A DNA stretch of 64,000 nucleotides from Noviherbaspirillum pedocola (GCF_016632335.1 NZ_JAEPBG010000018.1:1-64000), one strand, 5' to 3'. Shown: positions 17,315 to 26,886, counted from the first letter of the stretch. Notes: generated by a model not told the origin, from the letters alone. Numbers and translations: made by a program.

Positions 17315-17345
17315 AAAGGGTTCAGTTTCGACTGAACCCTTTTTG
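17315..17345 (+). terminator. intrinsic terminator of tRNA-Phe
   Basis: A 12-bp perfect stem AAAGGGTTCAGT (17315-17326) with ACTGAACCCTTT (17331-17342), a UUCG-type tetraloop, and a short T-run continuing to 17344. It begins five bases after the tRNA. Confidence 0.92.
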
Positions 17346-17628
17346 CATTTCTGAAGTCAGATGTCGCGCATCGCGCCGCTCGGGCTATTCATGAGGCGGC
17401 ATCGACAATATCCTTGCTCCGCTACTTACCTGGGCTGCTCGCGCGACCCACTGGCAATTGAATCGCCTGAATCGCCCAAATCGTCCACTCAACCACCCTG
17501 ACGGGAGTGGATGTCGTCCTTCCCCTGGCCGCTCTTGCGCATTGCGCTGGCTATCGTGTGCGCCCCGATGCATCACTGGGTGTCAGCGCGGCGACAGACA
17601 ATAACGGCCACATCATTTTGGAGCTCCC
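17346..17628. other. intergenic region before the OsmC-YcaO gene
   Basis: About 280 bp without a recognisable gene. It ends in a good ribosome site (TTGGAGC) for the OsmC-YcaO gene. No clear promoter, riboswitch or small RNA could be identified by eye, although the promoter of the downstream gene must lie here because the tRNA terminator isolates it. Confidence 0.6.
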
Positions 17629-19833
17629 ATGGAAATCAAGGTCAATTTTCTCGACAAGCTTCGTCTCGAAGCCAAGTTCGACGATTTCACGGTAGTGGCC
17701 GACCAGCCCATCCGCTACAAGGGCGATGGCTCGGCGCCAGGCCCCTTCGATTACTTCCTGGCCTCCTCGGCCCTGTGTGCGGCCTACTTTGTGAAGCTGT
17801 ACTGCGTTACGCGCAATATCCCGACCGAGAACATCCGCCTGTCGCAGAACAATATCGTTGATCCGGAAAACCGTTATCAGCAGATTTTCAAGATACAGGT
17901 CGAGCTGCCGGAGGATATCTCCGCCTATGACCGTCAGGGCATCCTGCGCTCCATCGAACGTTGCACGGTCAAGAAGGTGGTGCAGGCCGGACCCGAGTTC
18001 GTGATCGAAGAGGTGGAGAACCTCGATGCCGATGCCCAGTCCCTGCTGACGCTGAAGCCGGCTCCGGATGCCAGCACCCGTATCGTGGGCAAGGATCTGC
18101 CGCTGGAGCAAACCATCGCCAACATGTCGGGCGTGCTGGCGAACCTGGGCATCAAGATCGAAATCGCTTCATGGCGCAACATCATTCCCAACGTCTGGTC
18201 GCTGCATATCCGCGATGCGCACTCGCCGATGTGCTTTACCAATGGCAAGGGCGCAACCAAGGAAAGCGCGCTGGCGTCGGCGCTGGGCGAGTATATCGAG
18301 CGCCTGAGCTGCAACCATTTCTACGCTGGCTCGTTCTGGGGCGAAGACATTGCCAATGCGCCGTTCGTGCATTACCCGGATGAGCGCTGGTTCAAACCCG
18401 GCCCTGATGATGCGTTGCCGGCGGAAATCCTCGATGACTACTGCCTGTCGATTTACGACGCTGATGGCGAGCTGCGTGGCTCGCACCTGGTCGACACCAA
18501 CTCGGGCAATGTGGAGCGCGGCATCTGCTCACTGCCGTATGTGCGTCAGTCTGATGGCGAAGTGGTGTACTTCCCATCCAACCTGGTCGAGAACCTTTAC
18601 GTCAGCAATGGCATGAGCGCCGGCAATACCCTGGCCGAAGCGCAGGTGCAATGCCTATCTGAAATTTTCGAGCGGGCAGTGAAGCGCGAAATCCTGGAAG
18701 GCGAAATGGCGCTGCCTGATGTGCCGCAGGAAGTGCTGGCGAAATACCCGCGCATCCTGGCGGGCATCCAGGGCCTGGAAGCGCAGGGCTTCCCAGTGCT
18801 GGTGAAGGATGCGTCGCTGGGCGGGACCTACCCGGTCATGTGCGTGACCCTGATGAACCCGCGCACCGGCGGCGTCTTCGCTTCGTTCGGCGCGCACCCG
18901 AGCTTCGAGGTCGCGCTGGAACGCAGCCTGACGGAACTGCTGCAGGGCCGCAGCTTCGAAGGCCTGAACGATCTGCCTGCGCCCACCTTCGCCAGCAACG
19001 CCGTTACCGAACCGAACAACTTCGTTGAACACTTCATCGATTCCAGCGGCATCGTGTCCTGGCGTTTTTTCAGCGCCAAGTCGAACTTCGATTTCGTCGA
19101 GTGGGATTTCTCAGGCCAGGGCGAAAATTCGAATGCCGAGGAAGCCGCGACCCTGCTCGGCATTCTTGAAGCCATGGGCAAGGAGGTCTACATGGCGGTG
19201 TATGACCATCTGGGCGCCATTGCCTGCCGCATCCTGGTGCCCGGCTATTCGGAAATCTATCCCGTGGAAGACCTGATCTGGGACAACACCAACAAGGCCT
19301 TGCTGTTCCGCGCGGATATCCTGAACCTGCATCGACTGGACAATGCCAGCCTGGAAGCGCTGCTCGATCGCCTGAACAACAGCGAGCTCGATGAATACTC
19401 CGACGTCGCCACGTTGATCGGCATCGAGTTCGACGAGAACACGGAATGGGGACAGCTGACGGTGCTCGAGCTGAAGCTCCTCATTCATCTCGCCCTGCAG
19501 CAGTTCGAAGCGGCGCACGAGCTGGTGGGCGCCTTCCTGCAGTACAACGACAACACCGTCGAACGCGGCTTGTTCTATCAAGCCCTGAACGTCGTGCTGG
19601 AGGTGCTGCTCGATGACGAGCTGGAACTCGATGATTACGTCGTCAACTTCCGCCGCATGTTCGGCAATGCGCGCATGGACGCGGTGCTGGGCTCGGTGGA
19701 CGGCAGCGTGCGCTTTTATGGCCTGACGCCAACCAGCATGGAACTGGAAGGGCTCGACAGGCACCAACGCCTGATTGATAGCTACATGAAAATACATGCG
19801 GCACGGGCAGGGGTAGCGGCTATAGCGCGTTAA
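17629..19833 (+). CDS. OsmC domain / YcaO domain fusion protein
   Basis: A 734-residue protein in three parts. Residues 1-135 form an OsmC-like domain with both redox-type cysteines, Cys50 (ASSALCAAY) and Cys112 (ERCTVKK). Residues about 150-560 form a YcaO ATP-dependent cyclodehydratase-type domain that retains the nucleotide-site residues Glu221/Glu224 (GEYIER) and Gln341/Glu345 (QCLSEIFER). Residues about 570-734 are a helical C-terminal region like that of E. coli YcaO. E. coli YcaO is associated with beta-methylthiolation of ribosomal protein S12 and lacks the OsmC part. There is no proline-rich C-terminus and no precursor peptide or partner gene nearby, which argues against a peptide natural-product role. 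It probably acts alone in the cytoplasm. Confidence 0.9.
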   Translation: MEIKVNFLDKLRLEAKFDDFTVVADQPIRYKGDGSAPGPFDYFLASSALCAAYFVKLYCVTRNIPTENIRLSQNNIVDPENRYQQIFKIQVELPEDISAYDRQGILRSIERCTVKKVVQAGPEFVIEEVENLDADAQSLLTLKPAPDASTRIVGKDLPLEQTIANMSGVLANLGIKIEIASWRNIIPNVWSLHIRDAHSPMCFTNGKGATKESALASALGEYIERLSCNHFYAGSFWGEDIANAPFVHYPDERWFKPGPDDALPAEILDDYCLSIYDADGELRGSHLVDTNSGNVERGICSLPYVRQSDGEVVYFPSNLVENLYVSNGMSAGNTLAEAQVQCLSEIFERAVKREILEGEMALPDVPQEVLAKYPRILAGIQGLEAQGFPVLVKDASLGGTYPVMCVTLMNPRTGGVFASFGAHPSFEVALERSLTELLQGRSFEGLNDLPAPTFASNAVTEPNNFVEHFIDSSGIVSWRFFSAKSNFDFVEWDFSGQGENSNAEEAATLLGILEAMGKEVYMAVYDHLGAIACRILVPGYSEIYPVEDLIWDNTNKALLFRADILNLHRLDNASLEALLDRLNNSELDEYSDVATLIGIEFDENTEWGQLTVLELKLLIHLALQQFEAAHELVGAFLQYNDNTVERGLFYQALNVVLEVLLDDELELDDYVVNFRRMFGNARMDAVLGSVDGSVRFYGLTPTSMELEGLDRHQRLIDSYMKIHAARAGVAAIAR

Positions 19834-19997
19834 CGGGACGGGCGATTGCTGGATGCGATGCCGTCTTTCATCTCCGGCAGCAGCATCCGGGAAAAAGAAA
19901 ACCGTTCGCGCTGACGGGCTGTACAAGTCCCTGGCGCTGTGCGGAGCGCGTGTATCTTGCTCGCCTTTTCGATCCGTCCCGGTTCCTCATCCGCCGC

Positions 19998-21680
19998 ATG
20001 AACGAACTTCTTCAAGCCCAAGCCCTGTTCCAGCAAGGAAAACGCGAGAAAGCCAAGACGCTGCTTCAGAAGCTCCTGAAGCAGCAACCTGATCATGCCG
20101 AAGCACTGAGATTACTGGGGTATATCGCCGGCTCGGCGGGCGACTACCAAAGCGCCGCAAAGCACCTCGCCCGCGCGCTGGAACACGACCCATCCTCTGC
20201 AGAGGGCTGGTATTACCGCGCCGTGGCATTGCAGCATCTTGGTCAGCATGCGAAAGCGCTCGACGCCTTCAACGAAGCGCTGCGCCTGTATCCGAACCTG
20301 TTCCATGCCCGACACGATGCCGGGCTGTCGCTGTCGGCGCTGCAGCGTTTCACGGAAGCAGTGGAAAGCTTCGACATGGCGATCGCACTCGATCCGCTTT
20401 CCTGGAGCGCCTACTACAACCGCGGCATCGCGCTCGGTTGCCTGGGTCGACATGAAGAAGAGCTGATCAGTTATGACAAGGCCTTGACCGCCAATCCGGA
20501 CAACGCGCCCGTTCTCGGCAATCGCGGCGTTGCGCTCGCCATGCTCGGCAGGCATGAAGAAGCCTTGCCCTGTTTCGAACGCGCGTTGCAGCTCGATCCG
20601 CATCATCCCGAAGTATTGAGCGGCTATGGCGCCACCCTGGTTCAACTGGCGCGTTATGACGAAGCGCTGGCCGCGCAGGAAAGGGCGCTGAAGCTCAAGC
20701 CCAACTTGGCGAAGGCGCATTTCAATCGCGCGCAAGTATTGCTGGTGCGCGGCGATTTCGCGCAGGGGTGGCAAGCCTATGAATGGCGCTGGAAGACGCC
20801 GGAATTCGCTGCTGGGTGGAAAGCTTCAGGGAAGTCGCGCTGGACCGGGCAGCAGGCCCTGCGCGGCAAGAGCATCTTGCTGCGTGCGGAACAGGGCCTG
20901 GGCGACACGATTCAGTTCTGTCGCTATGCGCCGCTGGTCGCCGGCCTGGGCGCCGAGGTGATCCTGGAAGTGCAGCCGCCGCTGGTGAGCCTGCTGCGCA
21001 GTCTGAACGGCGTCCAGGTCATTGCCAGGGGCGAGGAGCTTCCGGATGCCGACTATGAATGTCCATTGATGAGCCTCCCCGGGGTTTTTCACACCGACCT
21101 GACATCCCTCGGCGACACGGTTCCCTATCTTGCCGCCGACAAAGCCAAGGCGCAGTACTGGAAGGCCAGGCTGGGCGACAGGAACCGGCCGCGGGTCGGC
21201 CTGGTGTGGAACGGTGGATTCCGGGAGAACCGGCCGGACCTGTGGAGCATCAATGCCAGGCGCAATATCTCGCTGCGCCAAATCGCCACGCTGAATCGCG
21301 CCGACATCGCGTTTTTCAGCCTGCAGAAAGGCGAGCCCGCCGAATCGGAATTGCGTGAGCACGGAGCGGAACTGTGGCCGACGGACAATCTGGCCGTGTT
21401 CACCGAAGCGCTGCGCGACTTCAGCGATACAGCGGCACTGATCGCCAACCTTGACCTCGTGATCAGCGTGGACACCTCGACCGCGCATCTGGCCGGCGCG
21501 ATGGGCAAGCCGGTGTGGATTTTGAATCGTTACGACACCTGCTGGCGCTGGTTCCTCGACCACAGCGACAGCCCGTGGTATCCCAGCGCGACCCTGTATC
21601 GGCAGCCGAGCATGGGCGACTGGGACAGCGTGCTCGACACGGTCACGGCCGACCTCGCCAAATTCGCGGAATCAGCCTGA
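19998..21680 (+). CDS. TPR protein with glycosyltransferase-like C-terminal domain
   Basis: A protein of about 560 residues. The first 250 residues are six to seven tetratricopeptide repeats (for example AEGWYYRAVALQHLGQHAKA). Residues about 290-555 resemble a GT-B glycosyltransferase of the heptosyltransferase/OGT type, with LRAEQGLGDTIQFCRY near its start and DLVISVDTSTAHLAGAMGKP near its end, the latter typical of nucleotide-sugar sites. Such proteins are often protein or surface-glycan glycosyltransferases. The ATG at 19998 starts the repeats cleanly; a GTG at 19950 would add 16 residues, and neither has a clear ribosome site. It follows the OsmC-YcaO gene by 164 bp on the same strand. 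Confidence 0.8.
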   Translation: MNELLQAQALFQQGKREKAKTLLQKLLKQQPDHAEALRLLGYIAGSAGDYQSAAKHLARALEHDPSSAEGWYYRAVALQHLGQHAKALDAFNEALRLYPNLFHARHDAGLSLSALQRFTEAVESFDMAIALDPLSWSAYYNRGIALGCLGRHEEELISYDKALTANPDNAPVLGNRGVALAMLGRHEEALPCFERALQLDPHHPEVLSGYGATLVQLARYDEALAAQERALKLKPNLAKAHFNRAQVLLVRGDFAQGWQAYEWRWKTPEFAAGWKASGKSRWTGQQALRGKSILLRAEQGLGDTIQFCRYAPLVAGLGAEVILEVQPPLVSLLRSLNGVQVIARGEELPDADYECPLMSLPGVFHTDLTSLGDTVPYLAADKAKAQYWKARLGDRNRPRVGLVWNGGFRENRPDLWSINARRNISLRQIATLNRADIAFFSLQKGEPAESELREHGAELWPTDNLAVFTEALRDFSDTAALIANLDLVISVDTSTAHLAGAMGKPVWILNRYDTCWRWFLDHSDSPWYPSATLYRQPSMGDWDSVLDTVTADLAKFAESA

Positions 21681-21709
21681 GGGCGCCGTGCCGCGGCCGC
21701 GCAGCGCTC

Positions 21710-22591
21710 TCAACGCTGCCGCTGCATCCCCCAGCGCTGCACCGTCACCCGCTCCAGCGTTCGGAACACGCCGTTCTCCACCAGCAGCCCGGTCAGAATC
21801 ACCAGCGCCAGTCCGGCAAACACCTTGTCGGTGTACAGCTCATTGCGGTTCTGGAAGATGTACCAGCCCAGTCCGCCCTTGCCCGATGCCGCGCCGAACA
21901 CCAGTTCGGCGGCGATCAATGTGCGCCAGGCGAAGGCCCAGCCGACCTTGATGCCTGAAATGATGGCGGGCAGTGCTGCCGGGATCAGCACCTGCAGCAC
22001 CAGGCGCACACCGGAAAGACCATAGTTGCGGCCGGCCATGCGCAGCGTTTCTGGCACGGCGCGAAAGCCCGCATAGGTATTGAGCGCCAGCGGCCATAGC
22101 ACCGAATGCACGATGACGAAGATCAGGCTGCCGCGTCCCAGGCCGAACCACAGCAGCGCCAGCGGCAGCAGCGCGATCGCGGGCAGCGGATTGAACATGG
22201 CGGTGAGCGTCTCCAGCAATTCGCAACCGATGCGCGTCGATACCGCCAGCGAGGTCAGCAGGAAGGCCAGCACGATGCCCAGCGCATAACCCTGCAGCAG
22301 CACGATCAGCGAATTGCCGACGGAGCGCGGCAGCTCGCCGCTCATCATGCCCGCAACCAATGCCTGCGCTGTCTGCAGGAAGGTCGGCAGCAACAGGTCA
22401 TTGCCCTGCCAGCGCGCCGCGCTCTCCCACAGCAGCGCCAGCGCGGCCAGCAGCATTGCACGGCGCAGCCATGGGGATTGCCTGACGATCGCAAACGGGC
22501 GCCGCTGCGGTGTCGATGCGACGGCGCCGGTGTATGGCACCAACGGACGTTCATATTCACCGCGAACCGGCGGCTCGAGTATGGCGCTCAT
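21710..22591 (-). CDS. sulfonate/taurine-type ABC transporter permease
   Basis: A 293-residue inner-membrane permease with about six membrane segments. The coupling-loop motif lies in EtLRMAGRNYGLSG, followed by VLIPAALPAIISGIKVGWAFAW, typical of SsuC/TauC/NrtB permeases. It is the last gene of a five-gene minus-strand operon, and its ATG overlaps the ATPase stop (ATGA). The start at 22591 has GGAG upstream. Substrate by context: an organosulfur compound. Confidence 0.9.
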   Translation of the reverse strand: MSAILEPPVRGEYERPLVPYTGAVASTPQRRPFAIVRQSPWLRRAMLLAALALLWESAARWQGNDLLLPTFLQTAQALVAGMMSGELPRSVGNSLIVLLQGYALGIVLAFLLTSLAVSTRIGCELLETLTAMFNPLPAIALLPLALLWFGLGRGSLIFVIVHSVLWPLALNTYAGFRAVPETLRMAGRNYGLSGVRLVLQVLIPAALPAIISGIKVGWAFAWRTLIAAELVFGAASGKGGLGWYIFQNRNELYTDKVFAGLALVILTGLLVENGVFRTLERVTVQRWGMQRQR

Positions 22592-23466
22592 GATGCGGCG
22601 CTCCTTTGCAAAGCGGGTTCGGGTCGCGGCGTTTCGTCCGGCTGGCTCTCGAACAGCAGATGATGGATGCGCTGCGCGCTGCGCTGGAATTCCGCGCTGC
22701 CGGCACTGCGCAGGTCGAATTGATGACTGTTGATCTCGGCGCGCACCCGGCCCGGATGCGGCGACAGCAGCAGGATGCGATTGCCCACCACCAGCGCCTC
22801 CTCGATCGAATGCGTCACGAACAAGAGCGTGAAGCGCAGCTCTTCCCACAGCGCCTGCAATTCCTCCTGCATGCGCCGCCGCGTCAGCGCATCGAGCGCG
22901 GCGAAAGGCTCGTCCATCAGCAGCACCTCGGGCTGCATCGCCAGCGCGCGCGCAATCGCCACACGCTGCTTCATGCCGCCGGACAGCGTATGCGGATAGG
23001 CGTCGGCAAAGCGCGCCAGCCCCACCTTTTCCAGCCAGTGCAGCGCGCGCTCGCCCGCTTCGCGCCGCGACAGCCTGCCGCTGGCGACCAACGGAAACAT
23101 CACGTTCTGCCGCACCGTCTTCCAAGGCGGCAACTGGTCGAATTCCTGGAACACCACCACCCGATCCGGTCCCGGTTGCGTGACCGGCGCGCCGCCGAGC
23201 AGAATCTCGCCTTCGCTCGGCGCGATGAAGCCGGCCACTGCCTTGAGCAGCGAAGACTTGCCGCAGCCGGACGGCCCGAGCAGCACGAAGCGGTCACCGC
23301 GATGCACATCGAAGCTGACCTGATGCGTGGCGCGCACGCTGCGCGTGGCATCGCCAAAGTCCAGTGACACGTTCCTCACTTCCAGCAGCGGTTGCGGCAG
23401 GCCGCTCTGGCGCGGTGGCACGACCATCTTCAGGGTCTGTGTGGCTTGTGGATTGCGCGCATGCAT
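22588..23466 (-). CDS. sulfonate/taurine-type ABC transporter ATP-binding protein
   Basis: A 292-residue ABC ATPase. Walker A is GPSGCGKSS, the Q-loop is VFQEFDQLPPW, the signature is LSGGMKQR, Walker B is LLMDEPFAALD, and the switch His is in FVTHS. It has a roughly 30-residue N-terminal extension compared with SsuB/TauB. A strong GGAGG site precedes the ATG, which overlaps the stop of the binding-protein gene by one base. Confidence 0.93.
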   Translation of the reverse strand: MHARNPQATQTLKMVVPPRQSGLPQPLLEVRNVSLDFGDATRSVRATHQVSFDVHRGDRFVLLGPSGCGKSSLLKAVAGFIAPSEGEILLGGAPVTQPGPDRVVVFQEFDQLPPWKTVRQNVMFPLVASGRLSRREAGERALHWLEKVGLARFADAYPHTLSGGMKQRVAIARALAMQPEVLLMDEPFAALDALTRRRMQEELQALWEELRFTLLFVTHSIEEALVVGNRILLLSPHPGRVRAEINSHQFDLRSAGSAEFQRSAQRIHHLLFESQPDETPRPEPALQRSAAS

Positions 23467-24512
23467 CAGCTGCCTCCTGCGGTTGCCGGGTCGTCGAAGA
23501 AGTAATCCTTCCAGCTCGCCGGCCGGTTCCTGATCGCGCCGACCTTGTGCATGAACTGCGCCAGGCCCAGCGTGTTTTCCGGCGCAACCTTGAACTGCAC
23601 TTGCGGGTCCTTGACGATGGACAGCAGCAGCGCGCGGTCGATGCTGTTGCGCTTCAAGTAGATGTCCGCCGCGCCTTCCGGGTTGGCGCGGATGAAGTCG
23701 GCCGCTTCGGCCAGCGCGGCGGTGAAGGCGCGATAGGTCTTCGGATTCTCGTTGCGGAATTTTTCGGTGGCATACAGCACCGTGGCCGAGCTCGGTCCGC
23801 CCTGCACCTTGTAGGAATCGAGCACGATATGCGCATTGCGGCTGCCCGCCAGCTCCTGCTGCTGGAACGGCGGATTGCCGAAGTGGGCATTGATCTCGGT
23901 GCCGCCGGCAATCACCGCAGCGGTCGCGTCCGGATGGGGCACCGCCTGGGTGATCTTGTCCAGCCGCGCCCATTCGCTGTCGCCGAACTGCTGCGCCGCC
24001 GCCATCTGCAGGATGCGCGCCTGCACCGACACGCCCACCGCCGGCAGCGCGATGCGGTCCTTCTCGCCGAAGTCGGCCAGCGTCTTTACCTTCGGATTGT
24101 TGCTCACCAGGTAGTACGGAAAATTGCCGAGCGATGCCACGCCCTTCACATTCTGGCGGCCGCGGGTGCGGTCCCAGATGGTGAGCAGCGGGCCAACGCC
24201 GGCGCCGGCGACATCGATGTTGCCGGACAGGAGCGCATCATTGACCGCCGCGCCGCCGGAAAGCCTGGCCCAGTCCACCTTGATGTCCAGCCCTTCCTTC
24301 TTGCCCTGCTTTTCGATCAGTTGCCGGTCCTGTGTGACATTGAGCAGCAGGTAGACGATGCCGAATTGCTCAGCGATGCGGATACGGCCTTCGGCATGCG
24401 CGGGTGCTGCCAGGGCGAAGCAGGCCGCCATCGCGCCCAGCATGCCGGCGGCGCGGAAGAGACGGGAGGATCGTAACCCTGATGAAGTGCCTGGAGTTGG
24501 CGGCAATGGCAT
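23466..24512 (-). CDS. ABC transporter substrate-binding protein, sulfonate/nitrate type
   Basis: A 348-residue periplasmic binding protein of the SsuA/NrtA type. The signal peptide has a hydrophobic core AAGMLGAMAACFALAAPAHA, so cleavage is near residue 40. The mature part starts IRIAEQFGIVYLLLNV and contains GGAAVNDALLSGNIDVAGAG, the binding-lobe stretch of this family. Chosen start 24512 has AGGA upstream. Fused by one-base overlap to the ATPase gene and 32 bp after the dioxygenase gene. Confidence 0.9.
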   Translation of the reverse strand: MPLPPTPGTSSGLRSSRLFRAAGMLGAMAACFALAAPAHAEGRIRIAEQFGIVYLLLNVTQDRQLIEKQGKKEGLDIKVDWARLSGGAAVNDALLSGNIDVAGAGVGPLLTIWDRTRGRQNVKGVASLGNFPYYLVSNNPKVKTLADFGEKDRIALPAVGVSVQARILQMAAAQQFGDSEWARLDKITQAVPHPDATAAVIAGGTEINAHFGNPPFQQQELAGSRNAHIVLDSYKVQGGPSSATVLYATEKFRNENPKTYRAFTAALAEAADFIRANPEGAADIYLKRNSIDRALLLSIVKDPQVQFKVAPENTLGLAQFMHKVGAIRNRPASWKDYFFDDPATAGGS

Positions 24513-24544
24513 GAGACTTCCTTTCAGCTTGTGGGGTGGGCACA

Positions 24545-25438
24545 TCAGAACGGCGCGTCGCCTTCGATGGTGGTGCGGTACAGCGTGCGCGGCAGATGTT
24601 CAGGGCAGCCGGTGGCCAGATGCATCAGCGAGCGGTTGTCCCAGAACACCATGTCGTGCGGCTGCCAGCGATGGCGGTAGATGTGCTCGGGCTTGACGCT
24701 GTGGGCGAACAGTTCGTCCAGCAATTGCCGGCTCTCGTCTTCGGGCAGGCCGACGATGCGCGTCGTGAAATGCTCCGAGACAAACAAGGCGCGGCGCCCG
24801 GTTTCGGGATGGGTGCGCACCACCGGGTGCACTACCGGCTTGACCTCGGCGATCTGCTGCGCGCTCAGGTTCGGCCGCCAGGGACTGCGCCGCTGCAGAT
24901 CGGCATAGCGCGCCAGGTAGTTGTGTTCAGCCTGGCGACCTTGCACCGCGGCTTTCAACGCGGCAGGCAGCAGGTCCCAGGCCAGGTGCATGTTGGCGAA
25001 CAGCGTGTCGCCGCCCTCTTCCGGCAGCGTCTGCGCGTGCAGCATCGAACCGAGGCTCGGATGCTCCTTGTACGACAGGTCCGAATGCCACAGCTGGCCG
25101 GCGTCGCCCAGACCGATCGGCTGGCCATCCACCTTCACGTTGGACACCACCAGGATCTCGGGATGCGACGGCAGCTGGAACTGGCGCAGCACATGCATCT
25201 GCAGCGGACCGAAGCGGCGGCTGAACGCGATCTGCTGCTCGGGCGTGATGCGCAGATCGCGGAAGACCAGCACATGATGGTCGAGATGCGCGCGGTGGAT
25301 GCGGCGGAAATCCGCGTCGGCGAGCGGCTGCGACAGATCGAGGTGCAACACTTCCGCGCCGAGCGGCGCGTCGAATGGACGGATGGCGATGGATGCTTCG
25401 GCATGTGCGACACGCGAAGACAGTAAAGATGTGGACAT
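24545..25438 (-). CDS. TauD-family alpha-ketoglutarate-dependent dioxygenase
   Basis: A 297-residue non-heme iron dioxygenase of the TauD/TfdA family. The iron ligands are His118 and Asp120 (LWHSDLSY) and His273 (WDNRSLMHLA); the arginine for 2-oxoglutarate follows in LPRTLYRTT. TauD cleaves taurine to sulfite and aminoacetaldehyde; close relatives act on alkyl sulfates, other sulfonates or herbicides. Being in one operon with a sulfonate-type ABC importer and a sulfate-binding protein supports an organosulfur substrate that releases sulfite. Confidence 0.88.
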   Translation of the reverse strand: MSTSLLSSRVAHAEASIAIRPFDAPLGAEVLHLDLSQPLADADFRRIHRAHLDHHVLVFRDLRITPEQQIAFSRRFGPLQMHVLRQFQLPSHPEILVVSNVKVDGQPIGLGDAGQLWHSDLSYKEHPSLGSMLHAQTLPEEGGDTLFANMHLAWDLLPAALKAAVQGRQAEHNYLARYADLQRRSPWRPNLSAQQIAEVKPVVHPVVRTHPETGRRALFVSEHFTTRIVGLPEDESRQLLDELFAHSVKPEHIYRHRWQPHDMVFWDNRSLMHLATGCPEHLPRTLYRTTIEGDAPF

Positions 25439-25527
25439 GGAATCTCCGCGCGACGGCCGCTTGCCTGCGGGCCGGCGCTGATGAACGAGGGGAGGAACCG
25501 GACTTCGCAGCCCGGAAGCCGGCTGAC

Positions 25528-26535
25528 TTACTTGCGGCCCGGCTGATAGATCTGATCGAAGATGCCGCCGTCGGCAAAATGCGCCTTCTGCGCCTGCGCC
25601 CAGTCGCCGGCGACATCGGCCAGCGTGAACAGCTTCACCTTCGGGAACTGCGCCGCATACTTCGCCGCGATCTTGTCGCTGGCCGGACGATAGTGGTTCT
25701 GCGCGATGATTTCCTGGCCAGCATCGGTGTACAGGAATTGCAGATAGGCTTCGGCTGCCTTGCGCGTGCCATGCTTGTCGACATTCTTGTCGACTACCGC
25801 GACCGGCGGCTCGGCCAGAATGCTCTGCGCCGGCGCCACCAACTCGACCTTGTCCGGACCGAGTTCCTTGATCGCCAGAATCGCTTCGTTTTCCCAGGCG
25901 ATCAGCACATCGCCGATACCGCGCTCAACGAAGGTCGTGGTTGCGCCGCGCGCGCCGGAATCGAGCACTGGCACATTGCGGTACAGCTTGCCGAGGAAGT
26001 CCTTCGCGCTGGCTTCATTGCCGCCCGGCTGCTTCAACGCATAGCCCCATGCGGCCAAGTGGTTCCAGCGTGCGCCGCCGGAAGTCTTGGGATTCGGCGT
26101 AATCACCGACACGCCCGGCTTGATGAGGTCGTTCCAATCGTGGATGCCCTTGGGATTGCCCTTCCTTACCAGGAACACGATGGTTGAGGTGTACGGCGAA
26201 GCATTGTGCGGCAGGCGCTTTTGCCAGTCGGCGGCGATCAGCTTGCGCTGCGCGATCGCGTCGATGTCGTAGCCCAGCGCCAGCGTCACCACGTCGGCTT
26301 CCAGGCCGTCGATGACCGAGCGCGCCTGCTTGCCCGAGCCGCCATGCGACTGGCTGATTTTCACATCGTCCCCGGTCTGCGCCTTCCATTGTTTGGCGAA
26401 GGCGGCGTTGACGCTCTGGTACAGCTCGCGCGTCGGATCGTAGGAAACATTGAGCAACTTCACTTCGGCCGCCTGCAAGGACGGCGCGATTAGGGAAAGG
26501 GCGAAGGCAAACGGAAGAAATTTGTAGCGCAGCAT
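25528..26535 (-). CDS. sbp: periplasmic sulfate-binding protein
   Basis: A 335-residue binding protein with a Sec signal (cleaved after LQA, about residue 22) and a mature N-terminus [15 protein letters not shown] that is diagnostic of Sbp/CysP. Further family stretches are [25 protein letters not shown] and the central [15 protein letters not shown]. No cysT, cysW or cysA follows; the next genes are the dioxygenase (89-bp gap) and a sulfonate-type transporter. It may feed a sulfate permease encoded elsewhere. It is the first gene of the operon, so its upstream region should hold the promoter, perhaps CysB-controlled, but no site could be assigned. Confidence 0.93.
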   Translation of the reverse strand: MLRYKFLPFAFALSLIAPSLQAAEVKLLNVSYDPTRELYQSVNAAFAKQWKAQTGDDVKISQSHGGSGKQARSVIDGLEADVVTLALGYDIDAIAQRKLIAADWQKRLPHNASPYTSTIVFLVRKGNPKGIHDWNDLIKPGVSVITPNPKTSGGARWNHLAAWGYALKQPGGNEASAKDFLGKLYRNVPVLDSGARGATTTFVERGIGDVLIAWENEAILAIKELGPDKVELVAPAQSILAEPPVAVVDKNVDKHGTRKAAEAYLQFLYTDAGQEIIAQNHYRPASDKIAAKYAAQFPKVKLFTLADVAGDWAQAQKAHFADGGIFDQIYQPGRK

Positions 26536-26886
26536 GGAACGTCCTCGCGAATCTTGTTATGAGGGCTGCAGAGTAAATTCTTGCTTAATATTCCGGAACC
26601 GATGTTTACTGCTTTACATATGCATCAGGCGCATAAGGCGGGTACTGCGACCTGTGCGTGGATCCATTACTTCAGGCCGTCGCGCTTGAAGCGAAATCCG
26701 TGTTTCCCCTTGCGTCTCCAGCGCGTGGACGAAAAAAAACCCGCTCACTGGGAGCGGGTTAATCCATCCTTTGGAGGGTGGAGGAGACAGGTGCAACTAT
26801 AAAGACGCGGAAGCCGGAAACGAAATTGTCATTCCCGATAGCCGTTATGCGCTGCGTGAATGATGCGGCTAGCCGTGTTGTGATGC
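26536..26886. other. intergenic region between sbp and the DUF4148 gene
   Basis: About 350 bp. The part nearest sbp (26560-26640) is AT-rich and is the likely sulfur-operon promoter region. It also contains the terminator of the DUF4148 gene (26732-26760, separate entry). No supported gene; the short ORFs here lack ribosome sites. Confidence 0.6.
26732..26760 (-). terminator. intrinsic terminator of the DUF4148 gene
   Basis: Read on the minus strand, AACCCGCTC pairs with GAGCGGGTT around a five-base loop and runs straight into eight T residues. It lies about 130 bp after the DUF4148 stop and before the sulfur operon, so it insulates sbp from that transcript. Confidence 0.9.

Noticed and set aside
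17087-17335. ORF of 82 codons spanning the tRNA
   Set aside because: It reads through tRNA-Phe and its promoter. The peptide LVAQSVEQRIENPCVGGSIPP is a well-known translation artefact of tRNA genes.
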